DNA of 64,000 nucleotides from Pontederia crassipes (GCA_030549335.1 CM060188.1:66098696-66162695); one strand, 5' to 3'. Positions 37,605 to 49,731 are shown, counted from the stretch's first letter. Made by a program: numbers and translations. Notes: generated by a model from the letters alone, not told the origin.

Positions 37605-37715
37605 TGTACTGTAACGTAACGGCCTTTAATAAAAAATATATATATATATAAAATAACTTGAAATGAGCGGTCGGCAGGGAGGAGTCGCCTCCCCTGGCCT
37701 CCCGCCGTTTCGCCT

Positions 37716-37738
37716 CCGGCCGACCAAGGGTCGGCCGG
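37716..37738. promoter_or_regulatory. GC-rich hairpin just upstream of the LTR TATA box
   Basis: CCGGCCGACC-AAG-GGTCGGCCGG is a perfect 10-bp inverted repeat with a 3-base loop. It ends five bases before the TATA box. Confidence 0.8.
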
Positions 37739-37742
37739 GGCG

Positions 37743-37748
37743 TATAAA
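37743..37748 (+). promoter_or_regulatory. TATA box of the solo LTR
   Basis: TATAAA lies in a GC-rich context (GGCGTATAAAGAGGAGG) about 130 bp into the LTR. It would drive plus-strand transcription into the LTR and beyond. Confidence 0.6.
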
Positions 37749-38194
37749 GAGGAGGGGAGGGCCGCCTTTGCGCCCTCTTGGAACCCCCGACATCCTCCCT
37801 CTCCTTCGTTCTTTTTCTCTTCCACCACACCGGCGTACGGCGACCGACGAGCGCGAGTAGAGCAGCAGCGTACCGCAGCGACCGACGACTCTCGACGCAC
37901 GACTTCGACCTTCCCTCATGTACGCAAGGACCGGGCGACTCCCCCGCACCGGCCAGGAACGTCCGACGACGACCGGACAATGCGCAGTAATCCGGCGAAA
38001 TGATTTCAACAAAGAAAAGGTACCCTTAGCGTTTTAATCCCATAGACGATGAATTACGGAATGATTGATGCGTAAAGTTGATTTGTTATAATCTTGAGAT
38101 AGTTTGCAATATTTTTCGTATTGATGTCGATGTCATTTGATGGCCGAAAGGCCGCCGGAATCAATGGGAAAATCTGGCGGCTCTATTTTATCGC

Positions 38195-38535
38195 AGTGAC
38201 CGGTCTACCGATTCCAGAGAACGGTCGACCGGTCTACGCACAGAACCCACGCGAATTTTTCATTATCGGTCGACCGGCCCCACCACGGCGGTCGACCAAT
38301 CTGTATGTGGACGGATAGATATAACCTTATGATCGGTCGACCGATCCCAGTGAACGGTCGACCGGTCCCAGTGAACGGTCGACCGATCCGATGCGCAGTG
38401 TGCATCTTTATGACCAAATGAACGGTCGACCGACACCCATATTGATCGACCGATCCATAGAACCAAAGCAAAGAACATGGTCGACTGGTGCCAACGAAAC
38501 GGTCGACCGATCCACCAGGAACGGTCGACCGATTC
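38195..38535. repeat. Cluster of GGTCGACC palindromes in the solo LTR
   Basis: About eleven copies of GGTCGACC or one-base variants occur in some 330 bp, usually as (A)CGGTCGACCG(A/G)TCC. Spacing is irregular (about 20-45 bp). Two neighbouring copies share longer flanks (GTCCCAGTGAAC). Confidence 0.9.
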
Positions 38536-38754
38536 TAACAGAGACTCAATTGATCCAATCGTACTAATATACTCCAAACATAACCGAGACTCTGAACAGT
38601 TCACCTACACTGGCTGAGTCCTATTGTACAAAGACCAATGTTTCGTTGGATCCTAAATCATTGATTTACAATGACTAAAGATAAAGAAAGCAAGGACAAA
38701 GACATGTGATTGCTATGTGCCGCTCCTAAAGTTAAAGCAAAGATCAGATATTAA

Positions 38755-39000
38755 AGCAGAGAAGGGATAGGTTGTTAGCTGAGGGGACAGCGACGCTATT
38801 GTCTTAAATGATCACTATTCCTGATATTTCAGGTATTCTCCTACATGTATCTCGAATGAAGGGTGATGCTAAAGGACATACCACTTCCCTTAAAGATTAA
38901 AATATTATGCCAGAGGGACAGGTAGCTAGCTGAGGAGACAGTGAACCTACAGGTCTCTTAACCGACCACTGTTCCTGAATTGTATGAATTCTTCCCCCTA
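38755..39000 (+). repeat. Tandem duplication of about 150 bp in the solo LTR
   Basis: Two diverged units, from about 38757 and 38908, share the pattern GGGATAGGT/GGGACAGGT, TAGCTGAGG(G/A)GACAG, CACTATTCCTGA/CACTGTTCCTGA and (T)ATTCT. Confidence 0.65.
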
Positions 39001-39884
39001 CCTTCCGAACGGGGTGAGGCAGTAACACTCATCCCTCTTCTCTTATGGGCTTTATGGCGTCAGAGAATCAGAGAGACACATCTGACTTTCCAACATAATA
39101 AAGTCGAGCTCGCATAGGACAACCAACTCTAAGGATATTCTAGTAATGTAAAAAAAGTAGTACAACTCACAGTAAAGCAATGCAAATCAAAGCAAAGTAT
39201 TGTTAAATAAAGCAGAGATAATGTAAAGTAAAGTATTGCATAACATAGCAGAGACATTGTAAAGCAAAGTCAGAGTAAAGTAAAGATAAAGTATTATTAT
39301 AGTAAATAACATAATACTAATATGAATAAAGACTTATACATTGATTTCATCGATCCTTATTTCATCGTCTATTTCTATTGTACTGGAATCTTTGCTCATG
39401 GGTATTCTATTCCTCTGCATTGGAATTTTGCAGATGAGAATGCCAACTGAGGAGGTGATGCAGAGCGCAGAGCTTGGAGAACGCTGCACATGACTGATCT
39501 GTCTACTCCGAACTTTTGTTGCATTTCTGTTTAAATCATACTTTGTTCAAAACCATTATGTTTTACTTCCGCTCATAGAACATCAGACAAGTCTTATCAT
39601 GAACTTCCGCATACTTTATATAATATGAAACATCATAAACTTTCGCTTATTTTCTGTAATATGAGACATTATGAATTTCCGCATTAAGTCATTCATCATG
39701 AGTATTTCGACTACTCTTCCGCATTTAAAGTTCCCTATTATGTTTATTATTATCTTACTAGCGCCACGTAAGCAGTTTTGTTAAATGGTCAAGGTCAGTA
39801 GAGCAATAGGTAGTGTAGCGCTCTCGGAATCAAACTGACCGCTTACGTGACAGGAGGTGCGATTTTCGGGGGCGTTACATGTAC

Positions 39885-42560
39885 CGTGGAGTTCGAGTCT
39901 TTTTTTTTCTTTTGAGGAACAAATTTTTCTAACTCTTTTTGTTATTGATTTAATGTCTCTATTCAATATTTTTTCTTATCTTTTTTCTCACATACTATTT
40001 ATCAATAATTATTGTCGTCTTTTTCTCTTTTAACGTTTATTTGGATAATGAGATGAAAATAGAGCCCCCATAATTAATGATATTTTTATGTTGATAAATT
40101 TTTGCATTGAATTTTCAAGGTATATGCCAAAGCATGCATTGAATTAGTTTCATATTCATATAAATTAAATTATATGTACATATGGGAATATTATATTAAG
40201 TAAGCACGATACATTTTGATAAAATGTATAGACTAAAATGTAGAATAAGTGAGGAAGACCAAAATTGATCTTCTCTTTGTGGAGCTATTGTCTAGTGGCA
40301 TGCGTCCGTTTTGATTGACCCTTGCAATTCTAGGTGCCCACTTTGTTGAGCTGGTCGTCCGGTGACGGAGAGAATAAAAGTTTTAAAAATTTACAACATT
40401 TGTGGTGTGTCACACACATTACTATTAATTCGGGATTTCATATAATCCCTCTTTACTCATGTTCCTTATGACTCAGAGACAACACTCTAACTTTTTATAA
40501 CGCATTAAGACCCATTAACCCCTTGTTCTCTCTTCTCTTCACCCTCTCACTCCCTTTTTTTCAACATTATTATTTTGTTGTTTGCTCCTTTGTTGTCTCA
40601 ACTAGATGACATTGGAGGAAGTTTTGCAGTGGTGAGGTGCGAGGAACCGAGAAGAAAGGAGGAGGAACCACTGAAGACCAAGGGAATACAAAGAATAATA
40701 AAAATCATAAAAAAGTGTGATTTCAGGATCTAAGGCATGAGATGATTTTTTTAGAGAAATTTACATGTTTTAAGAACTATATTAGACATAGGATCTATGT
40801 TAGAATAGGTAGAAATCACGTGTGTTTCTTTTAGATGATTATGATCGAATTTATTTTATTATGATTATTTTGGATTATTTTTAAATAACATGTATGTCAT
40901 GATTTATTTAATGATATAGATCCATGCTTTACCTGATTAGGAGATAAGTTTAAGCATGATTTTCAAACTGATGTGATTTTGTAATTGTATAGATAAGATG
41001 TTGTTTAATATGAATTAAATTATAGATACGAAGATGTATATTGTTAATAAGAATGAGATGTTTTCATGAAAATTTATATGATGAATGGGACATTATTATG
41101 TTTAAGATCGACCTTTGAATTATGCAAAATTATTAGGAATAAATTTACTTATGTTTAGATATAATTATTGTGTGAAAATTGGTTGAAAATCTAAAGGCAC
41201 CACAATGACATTTGACTCCGTCAAACAGAACGGATGACTAGTCTCTTGATGGGGCATCCGGTTCTTTTTGACATAAGATAGCGACTATCAGATCGAATGA
41301 CTGATCTTTCGATCAAACATATGATGTAAAATGCCAAGGCTGAAAACATGTTTTAATGGTAGACTAGTTATCATAAACCGAACCATAAGTTTCATGACTA
41401 GATAGGCCAGATGATCGTTTTGAGCGTATGAAACTTTCAATTGAGAGTTTGTATTTCTATCCAATGAAGACCCAATGTTTGCTCGATCTACCAGACGTCC
41501 GAATCGCACACAACCTTTGAATGACTGAATGATGAACCTAGATCGTTCGTCCAGCAGATGATCGATGAATCATAATAGATCAGGTGTCCGCTTGTTTTAG
41601 TGGATGATCAATGACCCATTCCAGAACCGACGATGACTTGATCGAGGGCAATTGGTAATGGGACAGAAGATAACATGATTTTAATTTAAATAATTATGAT
41701 TTGATGAAATTTGTCCATATGATTGTCCTTACACGCTTATGATTTTTTTGTGATAATTTGGAGCCGATATTTGCTTCATAAAGCTTTGATTAATCCTTGT
41801 GATAGAAAGATAAATTCATAGATGAGAGATTATCATCCTCGTGTGAAGCTCTCTCTTCTTGTGGAGGTTATTAGTCATGTGTGAGGCACTCCATCTTCAT
41901 GGAAGATGTCGTTAGTCTTGTGTGATATCGTCCTCCCTCTTTATAGGGCACTATGATGGTATTGATCTCCCACTACTCCATTCATGGTCTAGTTATTTAC
42001 ATACTTGTGTGTTTGCATGATATTGCCTAAAAAGTGAAGAGCTCTTCCAACTAATTGAAAAGATGTAAAGGATGGATAAAGATAATGGAAAAACTCTATC
42101 CTTATGAAAGAAGTAAAATAGAACAATGGTCTTTCCAAACAAAAGATGGCCAGTACTACCGACGATCATGAAATGAACTTTACATGCCTTTGTTTCGATT
42201 GTCATGAATTATATGATATATGCTATTTCTTCATATTTATTCTTATGGGTCATCTTTTATGACTTATTTTGATTTCACATATAGCTTTATGCTAATGAGA
42301 GGATTTTTCTCTCTTGTGTTGATCCTTGCAGGTACTTGATTATCCTATATGACTTAGTTAATGTGTGTGCGATGACTTATGCTCGAGCAGTGATGCACGA
42401 AAAATCATACATTAGTTTAGACCATTGATGTGCATATTCAAAGTATTTTGTGGTTAAGAAAGGAGAGAACTGATTTATTTTTATACAATTTCTTTTAGAC
42501 TTGATTTCTACCTAATTATTCATAACATGATATAAGAAAACCATCAAAATCAAGGCAAAA
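39885..42560. mobile_element. Decayed LTR-like sequence
   Basis: No gene is visible. The style (long AT-rich stretches, purine-rich blocks, short hairpin repeats near 41830-41960) resembles the LTRs at 1-7243 and 37610-39879. Only part of this can belong to the LTR that ends at 44687. Boundaries are unknown. Confidence 0.3.
41830..41965 (+). repeat. Degenerate ~45-bp repeats with hairpins
   Basis: Three diverged units share GTGTGA(A/G)GC or GTGTGATATC followed by a pyrimidine block. The middle unit has CATCTTC-ATG-GAAGATG and the third CCCTCTTTATAGGG. This recalls the 25-bp hairpin array at 21-195. Confidence 0.5.
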
Positions 42561-42574
42561 AAAAGACCAAACTC

Positions 42575-42855
42575 ACCTTAGAAGAGAAGCATGGCCATGA
42601 CAGCTCAGTTCTTGGCCGTGACAGGAAGATTGTGCATGCAAAAAAAAATGTCACTGTCATGGCCGTGATAGAGATTTTCATGGCTGTGATAGCCTTCTTG
42701 CAGCTAGAAAAATTCTCTGTCATGGCCATGAAAATTTTGTTCATGGTCGTGACAGCCCACTGTCACAGCCGTTCCACCAAATTCACGGCCATGGGCATTT
42801 GCTGAAGTCGAGATATGGAATTAGTCTCTGTCACGACCATGACGGTGGTTTGTTA
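42575..42855. repeat. Cluster of CATGGCC(A/G)TGA motifs
   Basis: About eight copies of CATGGCCATGA, TGGCCGTGACAG or one-base variants, in both orientations, lie within 280 bp. Some are self-complementary (CATGGCCATG). Confidence 0.85.
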
Positions 42856-43394
42856 GGCTGTTTGAACGCAAATTATCCACTTTTCGGATAGATTTTCAAT
42901 TTCTTCCTTCATGGACGAGAAAATCTATAAAAGGAGGCAAAAGAGGACCTGGAAAAAGCATCCCTAGAGCATAGATTTAAATCCTAAAAAAAGGAGAAGA
43001 ACGAGAATAATAACGAAGCTCTGCCAGAAACTCGAGAGAGCACATGCACAGCGGTTGCAAGAGTTCTTCGTTTTCTTTCCTACACTTTAATATTAGATTT
43101 GATGTTACTCTGCAATAGATTTATTCTTTTATTAGGATCATCTTAATTAAACCCTATTTATGTTTTGGAAACTTTTTAATTATAGTTTAGATTGAATATT
43201 TAATAGCATTGCAATTTTATGTTTAATGCTTTCCTTGGATTCCATGATTTGTGATTTGGTTGCTATTTGAGAAGAAATAATTATTTTCATAATAGTTTCT
43301 AGGATTTATCTTATTTATTGTATTTCACAATCAAGAAAATCGAAAGATATCTAATTTGTGTAGTTATTAAAGCATGACTTGAGAAAATCCTTTA

Positions 43395-43990
43395 GGGAGC
43401 GTTTACTGCATTACATTTTCACATTACATAGCAATATACATTGCCTAACATAAAGATTGCCACCTATTAAATTACCCGCTATATGCACTATCTTATTTAC
43501 TATGTATAAATAATCTTTTCAGCAATTTAAATGACACTATATGACTTTTATTAAAATACCCTTTATCACTAATATTAAGTTAAAATTATAAAATCCAACT
43601 AAAAAATTCAAGTAAAATTAATAAATTAAATAATTATAATTATAATAATTTATATTTTTTAAAATGAAAATAATGACAATGTATATAATATTCAAAATAA
43701 TAAGATGCAATTCATATGAATAACAATAATAAAATAATTTAAAAATAAATTAATATCATTAATTATGATGATAATAATATTATTTGTTGTTGTTATGTGA
43801 TTTTTTATATTATTTTTATTTTTTATTTTTCTAAGTTTAGAAAGGGCAGGAATGAAAAGAAAATAAAAATAGATTGTCATCTGGGTGACAATCAGGATGG
43901 ACACTGCCCTCCTCATAAATGTGGATTGCCACTTCATAAACAAACTAAAAAGATTAATTCCATTTTAGTGCATCTTATGATTAATTAGAT
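43395..43990 (-). mobile_element. MITE-like dispersed repeat, copy B
   Basis: Copy B is the inverted partner of 34800-35435. One end reads GGGAGCGTTTACTGCATTAC. It lies inside the decayed LTR region that ends at 44687. Confidence 0.6.
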
Positions 43991-44687
43991 AGTTAAAAAC
44001 TAAGAGGATTAATTTATTCTAATTATTCTTAAGATAGTAGTTAAAGTTTGAAATATTAGTTAACTTATTTTGGGAATTCAACTTTATTATTGATTCAACT
44101 AATTCTAAGTTGAGAAGATCCATTGCATATTAATGGCGATAATTAGGTGTTCTAATAATCAAATCCTTATTTATCCAGGTGATCATTTTCTTTTATTTCA
44201 TCATTTTATTTTATTGACTCTTGAAAACAAAACTTTTCTTAATTTTTCAATTAACAAGATTAAAATAAAATCTAAATTATTAACCGTCATCCTGAAAATG
44301 ATAACTCTACTAATTCACTTTATTATTAGAGCAATTAATGCACTTGCTATCGTTTGTTATCAATTTTACATGCATCAAGTAGCGTGTGCACATTATTATA
44401 ATTTATGTTACCTTTATGTTCTCAGGAGTAATTAATTAGACTTATGCACCAATTTGTATTATGCTACTGACTTTATATGGCCAAATACATGTGATGGATT
44501 ATGTGATGTACTTTTACTCAATTTATCATTTTAGCTTCTAATAATATTTTAGTTCTATAAGTCTTATGGATTATGTGATACCCTTCTTGACTATTTTAGT
44601 CAACGAAAGGATAAAAAATGATCTAAGAACAATAACGCACTGAGAGAAGATTTCATCTTGTGACGAGATCAAATTTTGAGCGTTACA
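43991..44687 (+). mobile_element. End of a decayed gypsy-type LTR
   Basis: The sequence ends TTTTGAGCGTTACA at 44687, close to the GGGGGCGTTACA end of the two LTRs named above. The start of this LTR was not found. A TAATG follows the end, and TAATG also occurs near 42359. That pairing is only suggestive because the base context does not give a TGTAACG start. Confidence 0.4.
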
Positions 44688-45904
44688 TAATGTATGACAA
44701 GCATATTACATTTTTTTTGTTTTGGTTTAAATTGAATGAATCAATTAAATGAAATTTAAAATACTAGTTAAATTTGAAGAATGAGTAATTGAGTGTTAGA
44801 GACCATTTGGTATTAGAACAACGTTGGGTTAAGCTTTTGTTTCGAGTGATGCAACCAAACACCACCAAAACAAAGATTATATGGTCAAATGTAATAATTG
44901 TTACTTTGTTTTTTGTCGACGCTTTGAAAATCGAAAAAATAAGGTTATAAGTCTGGTTTGGCAGCCAAGTGGTTTAAGCCACGTTAACCCACAAAAAATT
45001 CTCAGGTGGGAACAACAAAATTCAAGTGGTACCAAGAACTCACAAAACTTGCTAACTCTCTCATCATTGTTGTGACAGTAAAAAAAAATAAGATATTTTG
45101 GCAAATAACTCAGGTTATACCCTTTGTTCTTGTTCTTATTACTCAAGTTCTTAGTTCTTGAAGATATTAAGAATAACACATAACATATTTTTTTTCTCCT
45201 TTTACGTTTTCAAATTTAAAATTGTGCATAATAATTTTATTCTTTATCCCTATTGGAGGGTCCCTTAACCCTTTTACCAAACAACATGTTTAACTAACAA
45301 GTGAAGAATCATTAGTTTAATTAGCAACTTTGTCTCTATGCATTTTACTCTTTGGCACGGTACTTTCTAATAAAAAAATAATTTCTTTAAAAAAATAATA
45401 ATTTTTTTTTGAAATTCAACACATGAAAAAGAATTCTCTTGTTAAGGCTGATCTGACAATGGAACCAAAGTGAAACCATATCCTTGGTTCCGCCAAACGG
45501 GGTTCACGATTTCGCTAGCCAAGGTGGAATCATGAGTTGGAATCGGAGTGCATGTGACCCCGATTTCAGCGCTCCGATTTCACCTTTTTAATGGAACCAA
45601 TACCTTAACCCAAATTAAATTTGATCGGTTTAGATTAAATTTGGAGGCTCAGATGATTGAATTATCCAACCTTTTTTTGTTATTTATTTTTTACATTATT
45701 AAATATAAGAAAACTATATTTAACATTTGTTGTAAAATTGTTTAAAAAAATAGAAGATTTAAATAATATTTTCAAATTTAAATATTTTATTTTTTATATT
45801 TCAAATCAATTATTAGTTGGAAATTATATAGAAAAAATATAAAATTTAAAATTAATAAATAAATAACTTAGATTATCAAGTCGGATGGGAGCACTATAAC
45901 GGAA
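44688..45904. other. Intergenic region, unassigned
   Basis: No gene is seen. A GC-richer patch at about 45440-45600 with repeated GGTTCCG/GGAATC/GATTTC words may be a small transposon, but I could not find its ends. Confidence 0.3.
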
Positions 45905-46335
45905 TCGTGAGCTTTTTTTCTTTGATGTCACATTTTTTTGATTTTTTTTCCTTTTTCCTTTTCTTTTCTTATTTTCTCTCTCTCTCACATTTTTCTTATA
46001 AAATAGTTTATTTATTATATATAAAATATTTTATAATAAATGATTAATGCAATATTATTTATTATTTCATTAAAATTTTTAATATTTTGTTCATTATAAT
46101 TAATTTTAAAAAAGGTTTTTTGTTTGATTTTTAATTATATTATTATATTATTCTTTTAAGCGATTTCCATAAATGCTTTTTAATTTTAATTTTATTAATA
46201 ATAAAATTATAATTTTTAATTTAAAACTTATAAAAAATTCATTAATCACATCAACTTCTTATTGATTCCTCGTCTCTATGTTACACTCCATCCAAATACA
46301 TTTCGAATTAATTTGTCAATTTAATTATTTACTAA
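45905..46335 (+). repeat. AT-rich dispersed repeat, copy 2
   Basis: This is the colinear partner of 7683-8105, in the same orientation. It ends with ATCCAAATACATTTCGAA and TCAATTTAATTATTTA-type sequence like copy 1. Confidence 0.6.
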
Positions 46336-47146
46336 TAACTTAGGAACCGTTTTCAAACGTAGCATAAGGAAAAGTAAAAAAAGAGTTGCTTTTATATCAA
46401 TATTACAATTTAATATGTGATAAAAGTTGCTCGAATTAGACCCAATGTTGACTCGGAACAGATCATATTGTAAGACTACACGATAATAAATTATGTGTGA
46501 ATTCAGATTATTTATGACATATATTTGTTGCATATTATGAAATAATAATAACAATAATAGTAAGAACAACACCGTTTTTCTACTCGAAATGGGGTCAGAT
46601 TCATAAAATCACCTAAAGAAGAAAATAAAATAATAATAAATAATTATATAAGTAAGAAATTAATTAAAAGCATTCAATTAATTGCTATTAAATACAAAGA
46701 AATGAATTAATAGAGAGATCAAATCATAATTCATTAATGTTTACAATTGGTGCATTAAATGAGTTACTGGTGGAATGTGTTTTTTTTGTCCTTTTTTGGG
46801 GGAGGTTAATCACAGCACAGCTGGTTCAGTTCAAACTTTTTTTTCACATCTTTTATGATAGATATCTAATCTAATCCAGGCGTGGACTCAGAAACGTGTC
46901 CAGGTACATTGCACCCGGAAACAGGTCGTAGTTTTGGAGTTCAAAAATCCCGGCGGGACATTAAAAATCTAAGACCAAAATCACGAGGACCAAAATCCCG
47001 TCCAGATTCGTCGTCGCGTTAGATCTCGTTCAAAACTCGTGAGAAGACATAAATGCCCTCGAATCCTCGTCGCACACTCGCACGTACGGGTAAAGGCGAG
47101 GAGAAGACGAGGGGGGCATTTCCGTAATCGCGCAAGCCCCTCCTTG
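46336..47146. other. Upstream region of the GGCT gene
   Basis: AT-rich DNA changes to GC-richer DNA from about 46880, consistent with a promoter. No other gene is recognised. Confidence 0.4.
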
Positions 47147-47153
47147 TATAAAA
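47147..47153 (+). promoter_or_regulatory. TATA box of the GGCT gene
   Basis: TATAAAA lies in CTTGTATAAAAATCC, with a start site expected near 47175-47185. That leaves a leader of about 490 bp, part of it intronic. Confidence 0.65.
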
Positions 47154-47356
47154 ATCCAGATGTCCGGGAGCTCCTCGCACTCACAAAACCTCCCCCCCTT
47201 CTCCGCACTTTTGTAGTTTTCGCGCTCGTAATCTGATCTCCAATTCGAATCGCTAGGGTTCTCGATTCGGATCGGAGATCGTTCGCTCTTCTCCTCCGAG
47301 GTCGCGCGACCCCCCGGCGAGATATCTCGAAATCTCCTCCAAGATTTCCCGTTCAG

Positions 47357-47662
47357 GTGACGCTACATTTTGCTTTTGGGGATTCCTTTCTGTTTTCCTG
47401 ATTTTGGGGAAAAGACATTTCCTCTGTCATTCGTCGCTTTGAAGTGTTCTTTCTGCAAATCTGCGATGTCAAAACCTCATTTTTTCCAGCATTTCTGGTA
47501 ACAATTGATTGTGTTCGCCAAGAATCAATTTTTGTTTATGTGGGTTTGGACAATGTCGTCAAAGCTGTCGGTTTTGCATTGGTGCAGTTTAGTTTCTGTA
47601 ATCTGTTGCTTTTGCTCTATGATGGTTTCCGCTTGTCTGATGGATGAGTTCCTCGAACGCAG
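47357..47662 (+). other. Probable 5'-leader intron of the GGCT gene
   Basis: A donor (CAG|GTGACG) and an acceptor (GAACGCAG|GAAG) lie nine bases before the ATG, giving an intron of about 306 bp. The T-rich content and GC-rich flanks support this. There is no transcript evidence. Confidence 0.5.
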
Positions 47663-47671
47663 GAAGCGAAG

Positions 47672-49395
47672 ATGGTGCTTTGGGTTTTCGGCTACGGATC
47701 GTTGATATGGAACCCGGGCTTCGACTTCGACGACGAGATAGTAGGCTTTATTAAGGATTACACGCGGGTGTTTGATCTCGGTAAACTCTTCTTCTTGCCG
47801 GAATGCATAGAATAGCCGATGGACCGTTTGTTCTGTTGAACTTATTTTGATTTGGCCGTATTTTTTCCAGCATGCATTGATCACAGAGGAACCCCGGAAA
47901 GTCCAGCGAGAACTTGCACCCTGGCCTCCAAAAAGGGAGCTGTTTGTGTGAGTCAAATCTGTTCTTTACCATTTCAGCTCAATGGGCGCTTGTTTCCTGT
48001 GATAATTGCTGCGATTTTTATATTTTTTTTCTACATGCATGTGAATTGTTTCTTTTGTTTTCTGAAGTTACATTGTACATTTTGTGTTCTTTGTACTGAA
48101 CAGAGTTTACAACGAGTTCATTTTATATACGCTTTTTAAATTCGATAAAAAATGGCAGTCTTTCAATAGAATATCATTTGGCTGTATTGGAAACGATGAT
48201 CTGTTTGGCTAAGAAGAACTTGTGTACGTGTTATTCTTCTTTTTTGATAATTTTTTTTCGATAATTGTACATGTTATTCTTCTGACAATCAGGATGTATC
48301 CTACTTGATATTCGGTACAATTAGGCGGTGTATGGTCTATCTTCATTTTTCTTTACGTAATTCAATCATGTACTCACAAAGAACTTGAACATCTTGCAGT
48401 GGGGTATTGCATACTGTGTCAGAGGAGGCATAGAGAAGGAAGAAGCAGCAATGCGGGTATCATAAAAGTTTCAGAATATGAACACTTAATTGCCCATGAT
48501 TACCTGTCTATTATTAACTTGTGATTGATCATTTGATTTTCTCATCAGTATCTAGAGAGTAGAGAATGTGAGTACGATCAAAAAGCTTCCGTAGATTTTT
48601 ATAAGGTGAGCTTCAAGTTTGATGTAGTTTCACCATTATCTTTATTGTACACAGTATCTTCTTATTAATCTGAGTATTTCCTTTTATGCCGCTTGTTCAG
48701 GATGGAGACTCTAGTGAGCCTTCTATATCAAGAGTACTAGTGTAAGTTGTCTAATTTCCCTACCAAAGAATTTGATTCTTGTGCTAGTTGGCAACTTTTC
48801 ATATCAGGACTAACTAACTAGTTAATTATTTTCTGCAGTTTTATATCAACCGAAAACAAAGAAGCCAACAAATATTATTTGGGTCCAGCTCCCTTGGAAG
48901 TAATGGCAAGGTATAACAGATCATATTTATTTATACAGTCTCTGGAGTTGTGTTCTCTCTTGTATCACCCTTGAGATTGACTGTCACTCAAATTGTTTCA
49001 GACAAATAGCTAATGCCAGAGGGCCCTGTGGGTACAATAGAGATTATCTTTTCCTATTGGAGCAGACGTTGTTCAATATAGGTAAGCAGAGTATCTTCCG
49101 GATACAGAATTTGCTCGTGATTGAACTCAACATTAAACTGTTTCTTGTGTTGGTATATCAGTTAATGCAAATGCATTACTTCTTAGAGGTGATCAAGAAA
49201 ACTAAAGCCAATAAACCCGAAACAAATGCAGGTCACCAAGATGATTATGTCGCTGAGTTAGCAAATGAAGTTAGAAAGGTGCTTGAGAAAAGCTTGAAGC
49301 AGATGGAAGTTGAGGTCCGTCTACCTGTGAAGGCTTATGAACGGCTTATTCGTCTCCAATCTCTTCCAGAAACTGCCGTCGCTGTGGAGTCATAA
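47672..49395 (+). CDS. Gamma-glutamylcyclotransferase (GGCT2/ChaC-like), eight exons
   Basis: Exons: 47672-47780, 47871-47947, 48400-48456, 48549-48605, 48701-48741, 48839-48910, 49002-49081 and 49232-49395. All junctions are GT-AG and the frame gives 218 aa. The N-terminus [13 protein letters not shown] carries the family's YGSLxW substrate loop. [36 protein letters not shown] and [15 protein letters not shown] are the other conserved blocks. The catalytic Glu is placed at E87 (in SRE) by comparison with ChaC proteins. These cytosolic enzymes split glutathione into 5-oxoproline and Cys-Gly in glutathione turnover, and in plants they matter for sulphur recycling and metal or oxidative stress. 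No signal peptide is seen. The gene appears intact; the closest plant class is GGCT2;1-like. Confidence 0.93.
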
Positions 49396-49731
49396 TGGTT
49401 GATCTTGAGAACCATGGACGTGTTGCTGCAATGGCCTGCTGAGGAGACATTTGACGCTTCCTATTCTCTATTCCGAAGTTCTTGCGCAATCTCCATCTGA
49501 CTTCGTTAAGACGCTGAGAGGAACGGATTATGCAGTTCTTGAATACTAACATTCTTTTCCTTGATACTGACATGACATACAGTTCCATCTTTTGCAACTC
49601 ATTTGAATTCATGAGTTGTAGAGAGGCAACATAGTTTGCATTTCGGCCGTTTTCTTTTGCATTTGTTCAGATTGTAAGAGAAACTGGATGCGGTAATCAG
49701 GTGGATCTCATGTACTTCTTGGATGTGAGGA

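Larger units (their letters stand above)
37610..39879 (+). mobile_element. Complete solo LTR of a Ty3/gypsy-type element
   Basis: The 2270-bp LTR starts TGTAACG and ends CGTTACA, a perfect 7-bp terminal inverted repeat. Perfect 5-bp target duplications TGTAC flank it (37605-37609 and 39880-39884). No internal domain remains, the signature of LTR-LTR recombination. It contains a TATA box with an upstream hairpin, a GGTCGACC cluster and an internal duplication. The last bases (TTTTCGGGGGCGTTACA) match the end of the interrupted LTR at 7243. No reading frame in it looks coding. Confidence 0.92.

Noticed and set aside
37562-38012. Overlapping 112-133-codon minus-strand frames
   Set aside because: They lie in the GC-rich promoter part of the solo LTR, are rich in Arg/Pro/Gly, and show no domain.
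38205-38604. 88- and 113-codon frames with repeated DRST/GRPF words
   Set aside because: The words are translations of the GGTCGACC repeats and not a protein.
42359-44692. Complete 2.3-kb solo LTR with TAATG duplications
   Set aside because: The end GCGTTACA is credible, but the proposed start TGTGTGCG does not match the TGTAACG start of related LTRs.
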